Below, one piece after another: positions 25,254-34,126 of a stretch of DNA of 64,000 nucleotides. Location of the stretch: contig NZ_DASQNA010000016.1 in assembly GCF_035645195.1 (NCBI RefSeq), forward strand, positions 62,001 through 126,000. Direction: 5' to 3'. Origin of the DNA: Paenibacillus sp. Its GTDB lineage: Bacteria > Bacillota > Bacilli > Paenibacillales > YIM-B00363. How positions within the stretch are numbered: position 1 is the stretch's first letter; each line of letters opens with the position of its first letter. Below the pieces are notes generated by a model. The model saw nothing but the letters and a program-made list of their open reading frames with translations. It was not told the DNA's origin and ran no database searches. The translations under genes were made by a program, and so were the position numbers.

Positions 25254-27209
25254 CTATTCTTGCATCCCCGTGATCAACCGAATGTATTGCGCCCTGTTTT
25301 TGACACCTGCTTTGCTGAAGATGCTGCCGATGTGCTTTTTGACCGTTACGATGCTGATGAACAATTCGCCGGCGATCGCTTCGTTCGTTTTGCAAGACAA
25401 AATCAGGTCCGAGATCTCCTGCTCTCGCTTGGTTAAGGGCAAGCGGCTTGCCGCCGGCAGGCTGTACCCCGCTCCGCGCATCTTATTGTCCAGGAAAGCA
25501 TAGAAGCTCTCTCCTCTGAGGTCCAAAGCGTAAAACTGTGCCTGAAACTCGTCGCCGAATTCGGCATGCGTCAGGCCGGGGATCTTCTTAAACCCGAGGT
25601 TTTCGTACACCTTAGACAACCCCGGGAAAGCCGTCGAAGTGACCAGGAGCCGGTTCGGACCGAGATAGCTCAGGAAATTTTTCAACAGATCGGTTCTCGA
25701 CGTTTCATCGGTCATCGGCATGATGCAATCCATCATTCGCAGAAACCATGCCGTCCCCGTTCCGGCGTCGCCCGGGCGGTATCCTTGAGCGCGGATGTAG
25801 GCGCCGACGACCGGGAGGGCCGCCGCATGCCGGGGATACCGGTCCATCGGGATGACCACGGATAAACCGATCAGTTCCTTCCTTTCGTTCCTGAGCAGCC
25901 GCACGCTGTTTTCGCCCAGCTCCAAAAATTCCTCCGGCTGAATCACATCGAACTCCTTGGAAGTCAAACGCTGATGCTGATCGACGGTCATCCCGTTCAA
26001 AGCGATCAACGCATGGGGAACCGTCACCGTTCGCTTTCGCTGCCGGATATATTCCTGAACTTCCGCATACGCCTCCGGCATCATCGGCTCATAGTAATTC
26101 CCTGAGTGCGCTTTGCCTCGGAAATAGAGCTCCCGCAGCTCTTCGTCCCCGGTGTAGTAGTAGAAATGATAAAAATCCTCGACCAGTTCTTCCTTGCGCC
26201 GCTTAAAAGCGTTCTTCAGAACATGATAGTAATAAAAGGCGCACCGCTTCATGTACTCGTTATACATGTTCGGCAATCTTCGATGGAAATCCGAACGCAC
26301 CGCCTCCCGAACAAGATCATGGACGTACCATCCCTTGGGCGTAAGTCGGACGAAGGAAAAACTGGTGAGCTCGTGGAACTGCTCGGCGCTGACTTGCGTT
26401 TGCAGTACGGCTTCCAAGATCTCTTGATTGAACTGGAACAGCAAAGAGGCCGCCGTCACCAAGTCTCTGAGCGCATCGCTGGCAATCCCTCGATACCAAT
26501 GCCTCGCCATCTCCTGGTGAATGTTTTCCCTCACGCGCTCCAAAGACATCGCCGCATTCGAACGAATCCACGACACCGCCAAGGCGATCGACAGCGCATG
26601 TCCCTGCGTGATTTCCCATATTGCTTCTTTCGTCGGAAGGTCCAATCCGGATTCCGATAAGAGCAGCATCGCCTCCTCGTAAGCGAAAGGCTGCAGTTCG
26701 ATGACCTTGATTCGCCTGCGAGGCTGCATATCCGTCATCCAAAGAGCGGGCATGACCTGCGTACTGGCCACGACGACCTGAACGCGCGAGTCCAATCGAT
26801 TGATGAAGCATTCTCGGAAAGCCGAGTCGTACGGCATAATGTACTCGTAATGGTCGATCGCGATTACGATCGGAACGGATTTCGCCTGTTCGTTCACGGC
26901 GGACGCCGCCGTTCGGTAAGCGTCGCGTACCGATCCGCTCTCGTCGAGGGCAGGACAACCTACGGACCGCAGCAAGCCCTTGAGGAAAATTTCCTCGGCG
27001 AACATCGAATCCTTCCCGTTGACGGTCAACCACTTCATCTTCCTGTCTTGCGCGATCCGCTCGAATCGGTCGAGCAAGGTCGTCTTCCCGATGCCGCTAA
27101 TGCCGTGCATATACAGGAGGAAGCTAGCTCCGGACGTACCCTCGGCGCCGATCAACGCCTCTTCGAACTGTTCCCGCTCCCACCTTCTTGTCGATTCGAC
27201 GTTTATCAT
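25254..27209 (-). CDS. STAND-type ATPase regulator with GNAT-like region and LuxR helix-turn-helix
   Basis: 651 residues from the ATG at 27209. Residues 25-330 are a STAND/MalT-like NTPase: Walker A in MHGISGIGKTTLLDRF, Walker B in PIVIAIDHYEYI, and a winged-helix part near LTPKGWYVHDLVREAV. Residues about 385-580 look like a GNAT acyltransferase fold (RKELIGLSVVIPM, then LSKVYENLGFKKIPG). The last 65 residues are a LuxR-type DNA-binding domain (LTKREQEISDLI, then TVKKHIGSIFSKAGVKNR). No TPR arm of the MalT kind is visible between ATPase and HTH. The ribosome binding site is only a G run. Probably a signal-responsive activator. Target genes unknown; the divergent membrane protein gene is a candidate. 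Confidence 0.8.
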   Translation of the reverse strand: MINVESTRRWEREQFEEALIGAEGTSGASFLLYMHGISGIGKTTLLDRFERIAQDRKMKWLTVNGKDSMFAEEIFLKGLLRSVGCPALDESGSVRDAYRTAASAVNEQAKSVPIVIAIDHYEYIMPYDSAFRECFINRLDSRVQVVVASTQVMPALWMTDMQPRRRIKVIELQPFAYEEAMLLLSESGLDLPTKEAIWEITQGHALSIALAVSWIRSNAAMSLERVRENIHQEMARHWYRGIASDALRDLVTAASLLFQFNQEILEAVLQTQVSAEQFHELTSFSFVRLTPKGWYVHDLVREAVRSDFHRRLPNMYNEYMKRCAFYYYHVLKNAFKRRKEELVEDFYHFYYYTGDEELRELYFRGKAHSGNYYEPMMPEAYAEVQEYIRQRKRTVTVPHALIALNGMTVDQHQRLTSKEFDVIQPEEFLELGENSVRLLRNERKELIGLSVVIPMDRYPRHAAALPVVGAYIRAQGYRPGDAGTGTAWFLRMMDCIMPMTDETSRTDLLKNFLSYLGPNRLLVTSTAFPGLSKVYENLGFKKIPGLTHAEFGDEFQAQFYALDLRGESFYAFLDNKMRGAGYSLPAASRLPLTKREQEISDLILSCKTNEAIAGELFISIVTVKKHIGSIFSKAGVKNRAQYIRLITGMQE

Positions 27210-27312
27210 CGCCGCCCCCCGCCGCAAATGTATACCTAGGTATCATTTTATAACAGAAATCTCTGGTGTACGATCGTTTTGGATATCAATTGGGGAACTG
27301 GAGGCGTATGCA

Positions 27313-28029
27313 TTGAAAGAAGAAGCCCTGTGGTTGAAGTTTTTATCGAGATGGATGTTTCTCATGCCGATTCCGGTTTTGCTGCTGTTTACGGCCGTCG
27401 GGAGCCTCATTAGCGTTTCCGGCGACACGCCGATGGGATTGGCTTATATGGTGGCCGGTTCCGAAAAGCCCTTCTTCTTGCGCCTGCTCGGGCTTGCGCT
27501 CACGCTGCTGTGGGGTTCCGTCATCGTGTTCTTCCTCGCGTTGGCCCGTCTTTACAGACATCAGCATCCGCTGCAAAGCACGTTCCTGGGCGCCTTAGCC
27601 GTGGGATTCATTATCCCGATGTCCGCCGGGAATGCGCAATGGACGATCGGGCTCGATATGGCGAAAAGATACGGAGAAGCCGCGCCGGAAACGCAGGAGA
27701 TGATCCGCCAAATTCAAATGACGGTGTTTCAATTCGTCGAGTCCCGCATCGACATGGCGAATTTGTTGTGGGGGGTCGGCATTTTGTTATTCATCTCCAT
27801 CGCCCGCTCGGTCAAGAACGTTCCGACGTACATTCTCGTGTTGTATTTCATCTCCGCCCTCATTATGCTGACTGTTTTTGTATCTCATATTGTCGGCTTC
27901 ACCTTCCCTTTCGTGCTGATCCCCGTGTATTGGCTAGCCACCCTCGCCGGCCACATTTCCCTCGGCTTCGCCTTCGCCAAACAGGCGAAAATGAACAGAA
28001 GCATTGTACCGGCCGAGGTCTCGGCATAA
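27313..28029 (+). CDS. Integral membrane protein of unknown function
   Basis: About 238 residues with six predicted membrane helices (for example FLMPIPVLLLFTAVGSLISV, LALTLLWGSVIVFFLALARL and IPVYWLATLAGHISLGFAFA). I place the start at the TTG at 27313, eight bases after GGAGG. The open frame continues far upstream, but only as antisense to the divergent regulator. I do not recognise a family; the layout resembles small DUF4386-like proteins. Divergent from the STAND/LuxR gene with about 100 bases between, so that protein may regulate it. Confidence 0.7.
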   Translation: MKEEALWLKFLSRWMFLMPIPVLLLFTAVGSLISVSGDTPMGLAYMVAGSEKPFFLRLLGLALTLLWGSVIVFFLALARLYRHQHPLQSTFLGALAVGFIIPMSAGNAQWTIGLDMAKRYGEAAPETQEMIRQIQMTVFQFVESRIDMANLLWGVGILLFISIARSVKNVPTYILVLYFISALIMLTVFVSHIVGFTFPFVLIPVYWLATLAGHISLGFAFAKQAKMNRSIVPAEVSA

Positions 28030-28055
28030 GCGAAAAGCTTACCTTCCGAAACGGA

Positions 28056-28088
28056 ACAATCCGGCAGCTGCGCCGGATTGTTTTTTTG
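28056..28088 (+). terminator. Intrinsic terminator after the membrane protein gene
   Basis: ACAATCCGGC and GCCGGATTGT form a 10-base stem followed by TTTTTTTG on the plus strand. Confidence 0.9.
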
Positions 28089-28224
28089 TTCCTCGTCATT
28101 TCGCTTCCCAACCTCCCCCTTCCCAAATGCCCATTCCAGGAGGAAAAGCCGGCAGCCCCGAAGCCCTTTTTGGAGCAAAATGAAGAAAATCTCCAAAATA
28201 TTTTTATAAAATAAAAAAAATATC

Positions 28225-28253
28225 TTTCAAAACGTCGTAATAGCGATTATGAT
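28225..28253 (+). promoter_or_regulatory. Promoter of the nanE operon
   Basis: -35 TTTCAA (28225-28230), 17-base spacer and -10 TATGAT (28248-28253), 74 bases before nanE. The preceding 30 bases are very AT-rich and could hold the site for the RpiR-type regulator encoded in the operon. Confidence 0.65.
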
Positions 28254-28326
28254 GTTTTCATGAAGAAGAAACCGGCAATACCGCATTCCGATGCGTAACC
28301 TATGAGGGAAAAGGTGGAAGTCAGCA

Positions 28327-29046
28327 ATGAATACTCGACTACTGGAACGCTTGGCGAAAGGATGTATCGTTTCGTGCCAAGCGCTCCCCGAGGAACCGTT
28401 GTTCGGAGCGCATCATATGGCGGCTATGGCGGCGGCGGCGGAACAAGGCGGGGCGGCGGGCATCCGCGCGAATACGGCGGTCGACATCAAGGCGATTAAA
28501 CAGCGGTGTTCGCTGCCGGTCATCGGTTTGTATAAGAAGGTATACCCCGGTTCCGACGTCTACATCACGCCTACATTCGAGGAAGCGAAAGAAATCGCGG
28601 AGGCGGGCGCAGATTTCATCGCGCTGGATGCCACGAACCGCGAACGCCCTGACGGCGTCCCCCTTAGCGGCTTGTTGAACCGGATACGCGCCGAACTGCC
28701 GGGCGTCATGATCGTAGCCGACGTCTCGACCTATGAAGAGGGCGTCTGCGCGATGGAGCTCGGCGTCGAACTCGTCTCCACGACGATGTCCGGGTACACG
28801 CCTTACAGCCCTCAGTTGGACGGTCCGGATATCGAGCTGGTCAGGCGGCTTGCCGAGCTCAAGCGCGTTCCGGTTTTAGCGGAAGGCCGCATCTGGACGA
28901 TCGAAGACTGCCTCGCCTGCATGAACGCCGGCGCGCATGCCGTCGTGATCGGCACCGCGATTACTCGGCCTCAGGAGATTACGAAACGATTCGTCGCAGC
29001 GATCGGGACGGCCGTCCCCTCCTTCAAAGAAATGGTCGAGGAGTGA
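28327..29046 (+). CDS. nanE: N-acetylmannosamine-6-phosphate 2-epimerase NanE
   Basis: 239-residue TIM barrel, the normal length for NanE, converting ManNAc-6-P to GlcNAc-6-P in sialic acid and amino sugar catabolism. Characteristic stretches are CIVSCQALPEEPLFG at the start, AAGIRANTAVDIKAIK, LPVIGLYKKVYPGSDVYITP and ADFIALDAT, and late ELVSTTMSGYTPYS and VLAEGRIWTIEDCL. The start follows AAGGTGG. First gene of a four-gene operon with an RpiR-type regulator, a ROK kinase and a toroid enzyme. No N-acetylneuraminate lyase or transporter is in the window. Confidence 0.93.
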   Translation: MNTRLLERLAKGCIVSCQALPEEPLFGAHHMAAMAAAAEQGGAAGIRANTAVDIKAIKQRCSLPVIGLYKKVYPGSDVYITPTFEEAKEIAEAGADFIALDATNRERPDGVPLSGLLNRIRAELPGVMIVADVSTYEEGVCAMELGVELVSTTMSGYTPYSPQLDGPDIELVRRLAELKRVPVLAEGRIWTIEDCLACMNAGAHAVVIGTAITRPQEITKRFVAAIGTAVPSFKEMVEE

Positions 29047-29052
29047 TTTCGG

Positions 29053-29916
29053 GTGAAAACGAAAGCCCCGCAAACGCAAAATGTCCTGCTTACTATCTCT
29101 AGCATTTATTCCTCCATGACCAAGGCGGAGAAGAAAGTCGCCGAGGCGGTTCAGGCGAATCCGGAGGAGGCGGTATTGTACACGATCACCGACTTGTCGG
29201 AGAAGGCCGGCGTCGGCGAAACGTCCGTCATCCGCTTTTGCCGGAAGCTCGGCTTCGGAGGATATCACGAGTTTAAGCTGGCGATCGCTCAGCATGTCGT
29301 GAGCGAACCGAAGCATTACACCGGCGAAATCGAGGACGGAGACAGCTCGGTCGCGATCTTGCAGAAGCTTACGGATCGGAATGCCCAGATGATTCGAGAC
29401 ACGGGAGCGCTTCTCTCCGCCGATGCTTTGGAGGAGGCCGTCCGGGCGCTCGCGTCGGGCAAGCGGATCCACATTTACGGCGTCGGCTCCTCCGGGATGA
29501 CGGCGATGGATGCGTATTACAGCTTCATGCGTATCGGGCTGAATGCGGACGTTCAACGCGACGGCCACATCATCGCGATGTCGGCGGCGCTCGTCGGCGA
29601 AGGCGACGTCGTGTTCGGCATCTCGACGTCGGGCAGCACGAAGGATTTAGTCGACCCGATGAGGACCGCGAAGAAGAACGGCGCGACGACGATATGCCTC
29701 ACGAGCCATGGCCGGTCGCCGATCACGCAGCACGCGGACGTCGTGCTGCTCGTCCCGGCGAAAGAATCTCCGTTCCAAGGCGGCAGCCTCTCCACCAAGA
29801 TCGCGCAGATGCATGTGCTCGATATCCTGACGAGCCTGATCATCGTCTCGCGCAAGGAGCCTTCCGTCCAATCGATTACGAAGACGGCCAATGCGGTCGC
29901 GGACAAACTCTATTAA
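29053..29916 (+). CDS. MurR/RpiR-family transcriptional regulator
   Basis: 287 residues. An N-terminal helix-turn-helix (MTKAEKKVAEAV, then ITDLSEKAGVGETSVIRFCR) and a C-terminal SIS sugar-phosphate-binding domain (IHIYGVGSSGMTAMDAYYSF, GISTSGSTKDLVDPM). The start is a GTG at 29053, with the ribosome binding site AGGAGT overlapping the nanE stop. Likely senses an amino sugar phosphate (ManNAc-6-P or GlcNAc-6-P) and controls its own operon. The ligand is inferred from position. Confidence 0.92.
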   Translation: MKTKAPQTQNVLLTISSIYSSMTKAEKKVAEAVQANPEEAVLYTITDLSEKAGVGETSVIRFCRKLGFGGYHEFKLAIAQHVVSEPKHYTGEIEDGDSSVAILQKLTDRNAQMIRDTGALLSADALEEAVRALASGKRIHIYGVGSSGMTAMDAYYSFMRIGLNADVQRDGHIIAMSAALVGEGDVVFGISTSGSTKDLVDPMRTAKKNGATTICLTSHGRSPITQHADVVLLVPAKESPFQGGSLSTKIAQMHVLDILTSLIIVSRKEPSVQSITKTANAVADKLY

Positions 29917-29948
29917 CCGGAATACGGATGATGAGGGGGAAGCGCACA

Positions 29949-30896
29949 GTGAAGGCGGCAATCGGCGTAGACATCGGCGGCACGAGCCTTAAATTCGCCG
30001 TCGTCGACCAAGAGGGACGCGTCCTGCGCGAGCGGACGGCGGCGACGCCGTCGCACGGCGGCGCCAATAGCATTATGAGCGAAATGCTCGCGGGCATCGA
30101 CAGCCTGCTGGCGGACATGCGGGCGTCGGCGCCGGACGTGCCGATCGAAGGCATCGGCATCGGCGCCGCGGGGCAGATCGACGCGAAAGACGGCAGCGTC
30201 GCGTTCGCGGTCGATACGATCCCCGGTTGGACGGGCACGCCGATCCGGCGACTGACGGCGGAGCGGTTTCCGGCGCTGCCGGTGTACGTGGACAACGACG
30301 TCAACGTGCTGGCGCTCGCCGAGAAGTATTACGGCGCCGGCAAGAACGCGCGGCACTTCGTGTGCGTCGCGCTCGGCACCGGCATCGGCGGCGCCATCGT
30401 GCAGGACGGCGCGATCGTGCACGGCGCATACGGCGGCGCGGGCGAGCTGGGGCATCTGTCCGTCGACTTCAACGGACCGCGCTGCAGCTGCGGCAATTTC
30501 GGCTGCCTCGAGCTGTACGCGTCGGGCTCGGGCATCCATCGGCTGCTCGCGGATATGTTCGACGGCCTCTCCCCTCCCGCTTGGGAGCTGAACGCGGCCG
30601 GGCTGCTGTCCGCATGGGAGCGGGGCGACGCGGCGGCGGCCGAGGTGATGGACGTCGTGCTCGGAGCCCTCGGTTCCGCGTTCGCCAGCATCATCCATGC
30701 GCTTAACCCCGAGGCTATTATTGTCGGAGGCGGCATGCTCGACCGCGTGCCGGCGCTGCTGCCGGCGATCGAACGGGCGACGGCGCCGCGCACTTCCCCG
30801 GCGATGTGGAAGCACGTGAAGCTGCTCCCCGCCCTCTCCGGCAACCGATCCGGCGTCATCGGCGCCGCAGCGCAAGTCTGGCATCATTCACCATAA
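29949..30896 (+). CDS. ROK-family sugar kinase (N-acetylmannosamine kinase candidate)
   Basis: About 315 residues. The ATP-binding phosphate 1 motif is GVDIGGTSLKFAVVD. The ROK signature LGTGIGGAIVQDGAIVHGAY and the zinc site CSCGNFGCLE are present. An aspartate in VYVDNDVNVLALAE is the likely catalytic base. The frame is open upstream, but the GTG at 29949 follows GAGGGGG and starts just before the nucleotide motif, so I prefer it. Located between the regulator and a toroid enzyme. With nanE in the operon, ManNAc kinase (NanK) is the best guess; glucokinase activity cannot be excluded. Confidence 0.9.
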   Translation: MKAAIGVDIGGTSLKFAVVDQEGRVLRERTAATPSHGGANSIMSEMLAGIDSLLADMRASAPDVPIEGIGIGAAGQIDAKDGSVAFAVDTIPGWTGTPIRRLTAERFPALPVYVDNDVNVLALAEKYYGAGKNARHFVCVALGTGIGGAIVQDGAIVHGAYGGAGELGHLSVDFNGPRCSCGNFGCLELYASGSGIHRLLADMFDGLSPPAWELNAAGLLSAWERGDAAAAEVMDVVLGALGSAFASIIHALNPEAIIVGGGMLDRVPALLPAIERATAPRTSPAMWKHVKLLPALSGNRSGVIGAAAQVWHHSP

Positions 30897-30917
30897 ACGA
30901 GACCGAAGGAGACCCCC

Positions 30918-32117
30918 ATGACACACCCATCATTGCTGTCGAATGTAGAGAACTGCTTGCGTTGGATCGAAACCCACATGCTGACGTTCCAGAACGGGTA
31001 CAACGGCGTGTACGAGCGAATTCGGATCGACGAGAACGTTCGGGTCAACTGGGTGCGGCCGGATTGCAACACGGAAATCGCTCGGGTGCTGACATTGTAC
31101 AAGCAAGTCGCCGGCAACGACCGATACGAACCGTTGAACGAGAACATCAAAAGCTGGTTGATGCGCGCGCAGGAGCTCGACGACATGTCTGCTTGGCACG
31201 GCTCGTTCCCGTTTTATCTGGTCGACGGCTATGAAACGCAATCCCGGTCCGGCTACTACGTTTACCAGAACGACAACGGAAGAATTTTGCTAGGCCTGCT
31301 TCACATGCACGAGCTCGAACCGGACGAACGGCTGCTCCGGAGCGCGGTCAAACTAGCGGACTACTGGGTCGGCATCCAGCGTCCGGAAGGGTACTTTTAC
31401 CGCAACGACGGCAAAACCCAACCTTACTACTTGGGTCCCGATTTCGTCGGCTGGTTGGCTTCGGGACTGCTGACGCTATCCCGCGTCACGGGCGATGAAA
31501 AGTACAAACGGGCGGGGTTGAAGGCGTTCGATTATTACCTGTCCCTTCAAATGGAAGACGGACGGATGAAGACGTCGTACGAGTTAATGAAAACGGAGGA
31601 TTGGCGCCCGGTATCGTCGGAGACGGCGAAGGCGGTCTATGCGTTCGCCGTCGCTTATCGGGAAACCGGCGACCCGAAGTTCCTCGCCGCGCTCGACAAG
31701 GCCGGCCGGTACACGCTGCATCTGCAGCACCCGTCCGGGGGCATCTTGAACAACGACGCGCTGACGAAGGATGGCGCCCTGCAAAACAACGAGCAGCTGT
31801 GCGACTTGGTATACACGCAAGGCTTCGCCTTAATGGCGCTGTTCGAAGCTTACAAAGCTACGAACAACGCCGAATACCTGGAAGGTGCGGAGAAGCTCGC
31901 CGCGTTCCTCGCTTCGATTCAATGCAGCGGCGAATCTCCCTACTGGGACGGGGCGTGGCGCGGCTCCTATAACGCCTATACGAAGCAATGGGACGGCAGA
32001 GCGAACCAAAACAACCACATCGACGAAGGCGGCATGTACTCGGTCTACACTGGATGGTGCGCATCTACGATCATGTACGGCATGCTGCTGCTGCTTCGGG
32101 AACGACAAGCGCAATAA
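30918..32117 (+). CDS. Alpha/alpha-toroid (six-hairpin) carbohydrate enzyme, unassigned
   Basis: 399 residues, no signal peptide, so cytoplasmic. Repeated helical hairpins with paired aromatic and acidic residues are visible: NWVRPDCNTEIARVLTLYKQ, AWHGSFPFYLVDGYETQSR, YFYRNDGKTQPYYLGPDF, RPVSSETAKAVYAFAVAY and YTQGFALMALFEAYKA. This suggests the (alpha/alpha)6 barrel shared by N-acylglucosamine 2-epimerases, GH88/GH105 hydrolases and related proteins. I cannot place it in one family. The position after nanE and a ROK kinase favours an epimerase or glycosidase that feeds amino sugars into the pathway. The ribosome binding site is GAAGGAG, 21 bases after the kinase. Confidence 0.75.
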   Translation: MTHPSLLSNVENCLRWIETHMLTFQNGYNGVYERIRIDENVRVNWVRPDCNTEIARVLTLYKQVAGNDRYEPLNENIKSWLMRAQELDDMSAWHGSFPFYLVDGYETQSRSGYYVYQNDNGRILLGLLHMHELEPDERLLRSAVKLADYWVGIQRPEGYFYRNDGKTQPYYLGPDFVGWLASGLLTLSRVTGDEKYKRAGLKAFDYYLSLQMEDGRMKTSYELMKTEDWRPVSSETAKAVYAFAVAYRETGDPKFLAALDKAGRYTLHLQHPSGGILNNDALTKDGALQNNEQLCDLVYTQGFALMALFEAYKATNNAEYLEGAEKLAAFLASIQCSGESPYWDGAWRGSYNAYTKQWDGRANQNNHIDEGGMYSVYTGWCASTIMYGMLLLLRERQAQ

Positions 32118-32139
32118 GGATCTATGTTCGACGGAACCT

Positions 32140-32244
32140 GTGAACGACCAGAGCCAGTATACGTTGTCGCTCGGGCTGTATGCCTTCATGCAATCCAATT
32201 ATAACATCGCCGAGGCGGCCATCAGCTTTTCCCATTCGACATAA
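32140..32244 (+). pseudogene. Fragment resembling a MalG-type sugar ABC permease
   Basis: A short frame reading QSQYTLSLGLYAFMQSNYN resembles the segment before the last membrane helices of MalG-type sugar permeases (the usual pattern is a Leu-rich LPLGLxxFxxxYxT). It begins and ends abruptly with no ribosome binding site, so if real it is a decayed relic. Weak evidence. Confidence 0.3.
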
Positions 32245-32338
32245 GATCGTTGTCCTCTTTTTCCTCGCGCAGAAATATTTCGTCGAAAGCGTCGCCTTAA
32301 CCGGGATCAAAGGGTAACGGTGTTTCCGTCGATAAACA

Positions 32339-32380
32339 TACAGTCGGCACCTTCGCGAAAGGCCGGCTGTGTTTATTGGG
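32339..32380 (+). terminator. Probable terminator of the nanE operon
   Basis: ACAGTCGGC and GCCGGCTGT, with an inner CCTT/AAGG pairing and a CGCG loop, are followed by GTTTATT on the plus strand. Confidence 0.55.
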
Positions 32381-32382
32381 GA

Positions 32383-32420
32383 TGAAAAAAGAAATGGCCT
32401 GTCGTTTCCGGCAGACCATT
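32383..32420 (-). terminator. Intrinsic terminator after the TerC gene
   Basis: AATGGTCTGCCG and CGACAGGCCATT around a GAAA loop are followed by a T run on the minus strand, next to the TerC stop. Confidence 0.8.
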
Positions 32421-32431
32421 CGAAAATCCCC

Positions 32432-33205
32432 TTACGCATTGCCCGCTTTCGAAGGCTTGTTATTCGGGGCAAACCAGCCCAGGAGGGCGATCGCTACCAA
32501 GACGCCGTAGAACACTAACGTCCAGCCCGTGCTGTGCGGGAAGTGGTGATCCAGCACTCCGATGTCCTCATGGGCCAGCGTAATGATCGCAAGCTTGACC
32601 CCGACCCAAGCTACGATCGCATAGGCCGTCGTTTCCAGCGCGGGACGTTGTCCCAGCAGCTTAACAAACCAAGTAGCCGCATACTTGATCAACACCAAGC
32701 CGGCAACGCCGCCGAGCACGACGACGATGAATTGTCCTCCGTCCATCCCGCCGAACTCGTCCAGCGGCGAATCCGGCAGACCGAGCGCGAGCGCTACCGC
32801 GGCGAGAATGGAATCGATCGCGAAGGCGAGGTCCGCCAGCGCAATTTTCCCCACCGTAGGCCAAAATCCTTTTCCTTTGACTTCTTGCTTAATTTCCTTA
32901 TGCACGGCCTCGGTTTTCTTGCCGAATTTCGTTTGGAGCACGTGTTTTAACCCTAAGTACAGCAAATAGGCTGCCCCGATCGCCTGCACTTGCCACACAT
33001 TCGCAATGAACGAAATCGCAAAAAGAGCGGCAAACCGGAACACGAAGGCCATGATAATGCCGTAGTTGATCGCCTTTTTCTTCTGGTCGTCCGGCAAATG
33101 CTTGGCGATGACCGCCAACACGAGCGCATTGTCAGCCGACAACAGCCCTTCCAATCCGATCAAAATCAGTAAAGCCCATGCATACTCCAACCACAATGAC
33201 TCCAA
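32432..33205 (-). CDS. TerC-family integral membrane protein
   Basis: About 257 residues with seven or so membrane helices. TerC family motifs are GLEGLLSADNALVLAV, AAYLLYLGLKHV and LADLAFAIDSILAAVALAL, with the conserved intramembrane aspartates. Members export manganese or load exported metalloenzymes in Bacillus. The start is a TTG at 33205 following GAGGGGAG. An earlier TTG at 33226 lies inside the ribosome binding site region. A near-palindrome sits at 33231-33246. Confidence 0.9.
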   Translation of the reverse strand: MESLWLEYAWALLILIGLEGLLSADNALVLAVIAKHLPDDQKKKAINYGIIMAFVFRFAALFAISFIANVWQVQAIGAAYLLYLGLKHVLQTKFGKKTEAVHKEIKQEVKGKGFWPTVGKIALADLAFAIDSILAAVALALGLPDSPLDEFGGMDGGQFIVVVLGGVAGLVLIKYAATWFVKLLGQRPALETTAYAIVAWVGVKLAIITLAHEDIGVLDHHFPHSTGWTLVFYGVLVAIALLGWFAPNNKPSKAGNA

Positions 33206-33230
33206 CTTGATTTCTCCCCTCTGCAACCGT

Positions 33231-33246
33231 GGTAAGATGTCTTGCC
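33231..33246. promoter_or_regulatory. Near-palindrome upstream of the TerC gene
   Basis: GGTAAGATGTCTTGCC is an imperfect 16-base dyad 26 bases before the TTG. It could be an operator or part of a 5' UTR hairpin. Confidence 0.3.
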
Positions 33247-33336
33247 AACATATTCATTGTTGCTCAGCATTAGATACGTAATACATTACCGAATGGATTC
33301 ATCTTTTTTCAATCTCGACAAATACCGTATGTATGA

Positions 33337-33372
33337 AAAAATAAAAATCACCCCACGGTTCTCCATGGAGTG
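33337..33372 (-). terminator. Intrinsic terminator of the TetR-MBL operon
   Basis: CACTCCATGG and CCGTGGGGTG form a 10-base stem (with G-U pairs) followed by TTTTTATTTTTTC on the minus strand. Confidence 0.85.
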
Positions 33373-33383
33373 AGCGTGTCGCT

Positions 33384-34103
33384 TCAACCAAGCACTTCTT
33401 TCCACACGTCGGCAAGTTCGTGAATCGCTTTCTTCCCGTCACCCGAAAAAGATGATCCGTGCATTACCGCCAGCGTCTCCGGTTCATAACTCGCCAATTC
33501 ACGCAAAATGTTATCTACATGAGGACTATAGGGAATATAATCGGAAAAAGGACTTTGCTGCATCCCCTGCAGCAACTCGCTGCACCGGTCCGATAAGCTG
33601 TTCGAAGTAATCGCTTCAACATCGCCATTTTGATGAAACAAATCGGACGTAAACAGCGTTTTATCGATTTCCTCGAAGAATAACCCTGCGTCCCAACCGT
33701 GCGGCACATGAGGCGTCCTCAAATACCGCAATTGTTTTTTTCCTATGCTGAGAATTTCTTTGTCTTGCAAAATATGAGCGGGCCGAAGGGCAAAATCATT
33801 AAGGTTCACCAGGGCACCAACGATTCCCGTTACGGCTTGCGCCTGCGGAGCGAGGGAGAGCCATTCATTCAACGCCCCGCACTCGTCGGATTCGAAATGA
33901 CTAAACCCCACCCACTTCAATGCCGTGGGATCGATCAGTTTGCCAACGGCCTCCTTCAGAGCCGGGAACATCGCTTTGAATCCTGCGTGGTAAAGCAGAG
34001 GCTCCTCATCCTTAATTAAAAAATGGTTGAACTGCATACCCGCTTCCGGGCTGTACAAGGAAATTCGGTAGACGTCCGGGGCAACCTCATCAATTTTCGC
34101 CAC
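33384..34103 (-). CDS. MBL-fold protein of the flavodiiron (ODP) type
   Basis: About 239 residues. Metal ligands of the diiron beta-lactamase-like fold are visible: GFSHFESDECGAL (HxExD pattern), HVPHGWDAG, LFTSDLFHQ and VMHGSSF. There is no flavodoxin domain, so it is a stand-alone ODP-like protein, perhaps acting on oxygen or nitric oxide. I prefer the GTG at 34103, preceded by AAAGGACGGAAG and beginning AKIDEVAPDVYRI as relatives do. An ATG at 34130 overlapping the TetR stop is the alternative. It follows the TetR gene directly, so the regulator probably controls it. Confidence 0.82.
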   Translation of the reverse strand: MAKIDEVAPDVYRISLYSPEAGMQFNHFLIKDEEPLLYHAGFKAMFPALKEAVGKLIDPTALKWVGFSHFESDECGALNEWLSLAPQAQAVTGIVGALVNLNDFALRPAHILQDKEILSIGKKQLRYLRTPHVPHGWDAGLFFEEIDKTLFTSDLFHQNGDVEAITSNSLSDRCSELLQGMQQSPFSDYIPYSPHVDNILRELASYEPETLAVMHGSSFSGDGKKAIHELADVWKEVLG

Positions 34104-34126
34104 TGCGCTTCCGTCCTTTCTGCTCC

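Noticed and set aside
33205-33340. Manganese (yybP-ykoY) riboswitch before the TerC gene
   Set aside because: The stretch GGCAAGAC resembles one block of that riboswitch, but the other conserved blocks and a regulated terminator are not seen.
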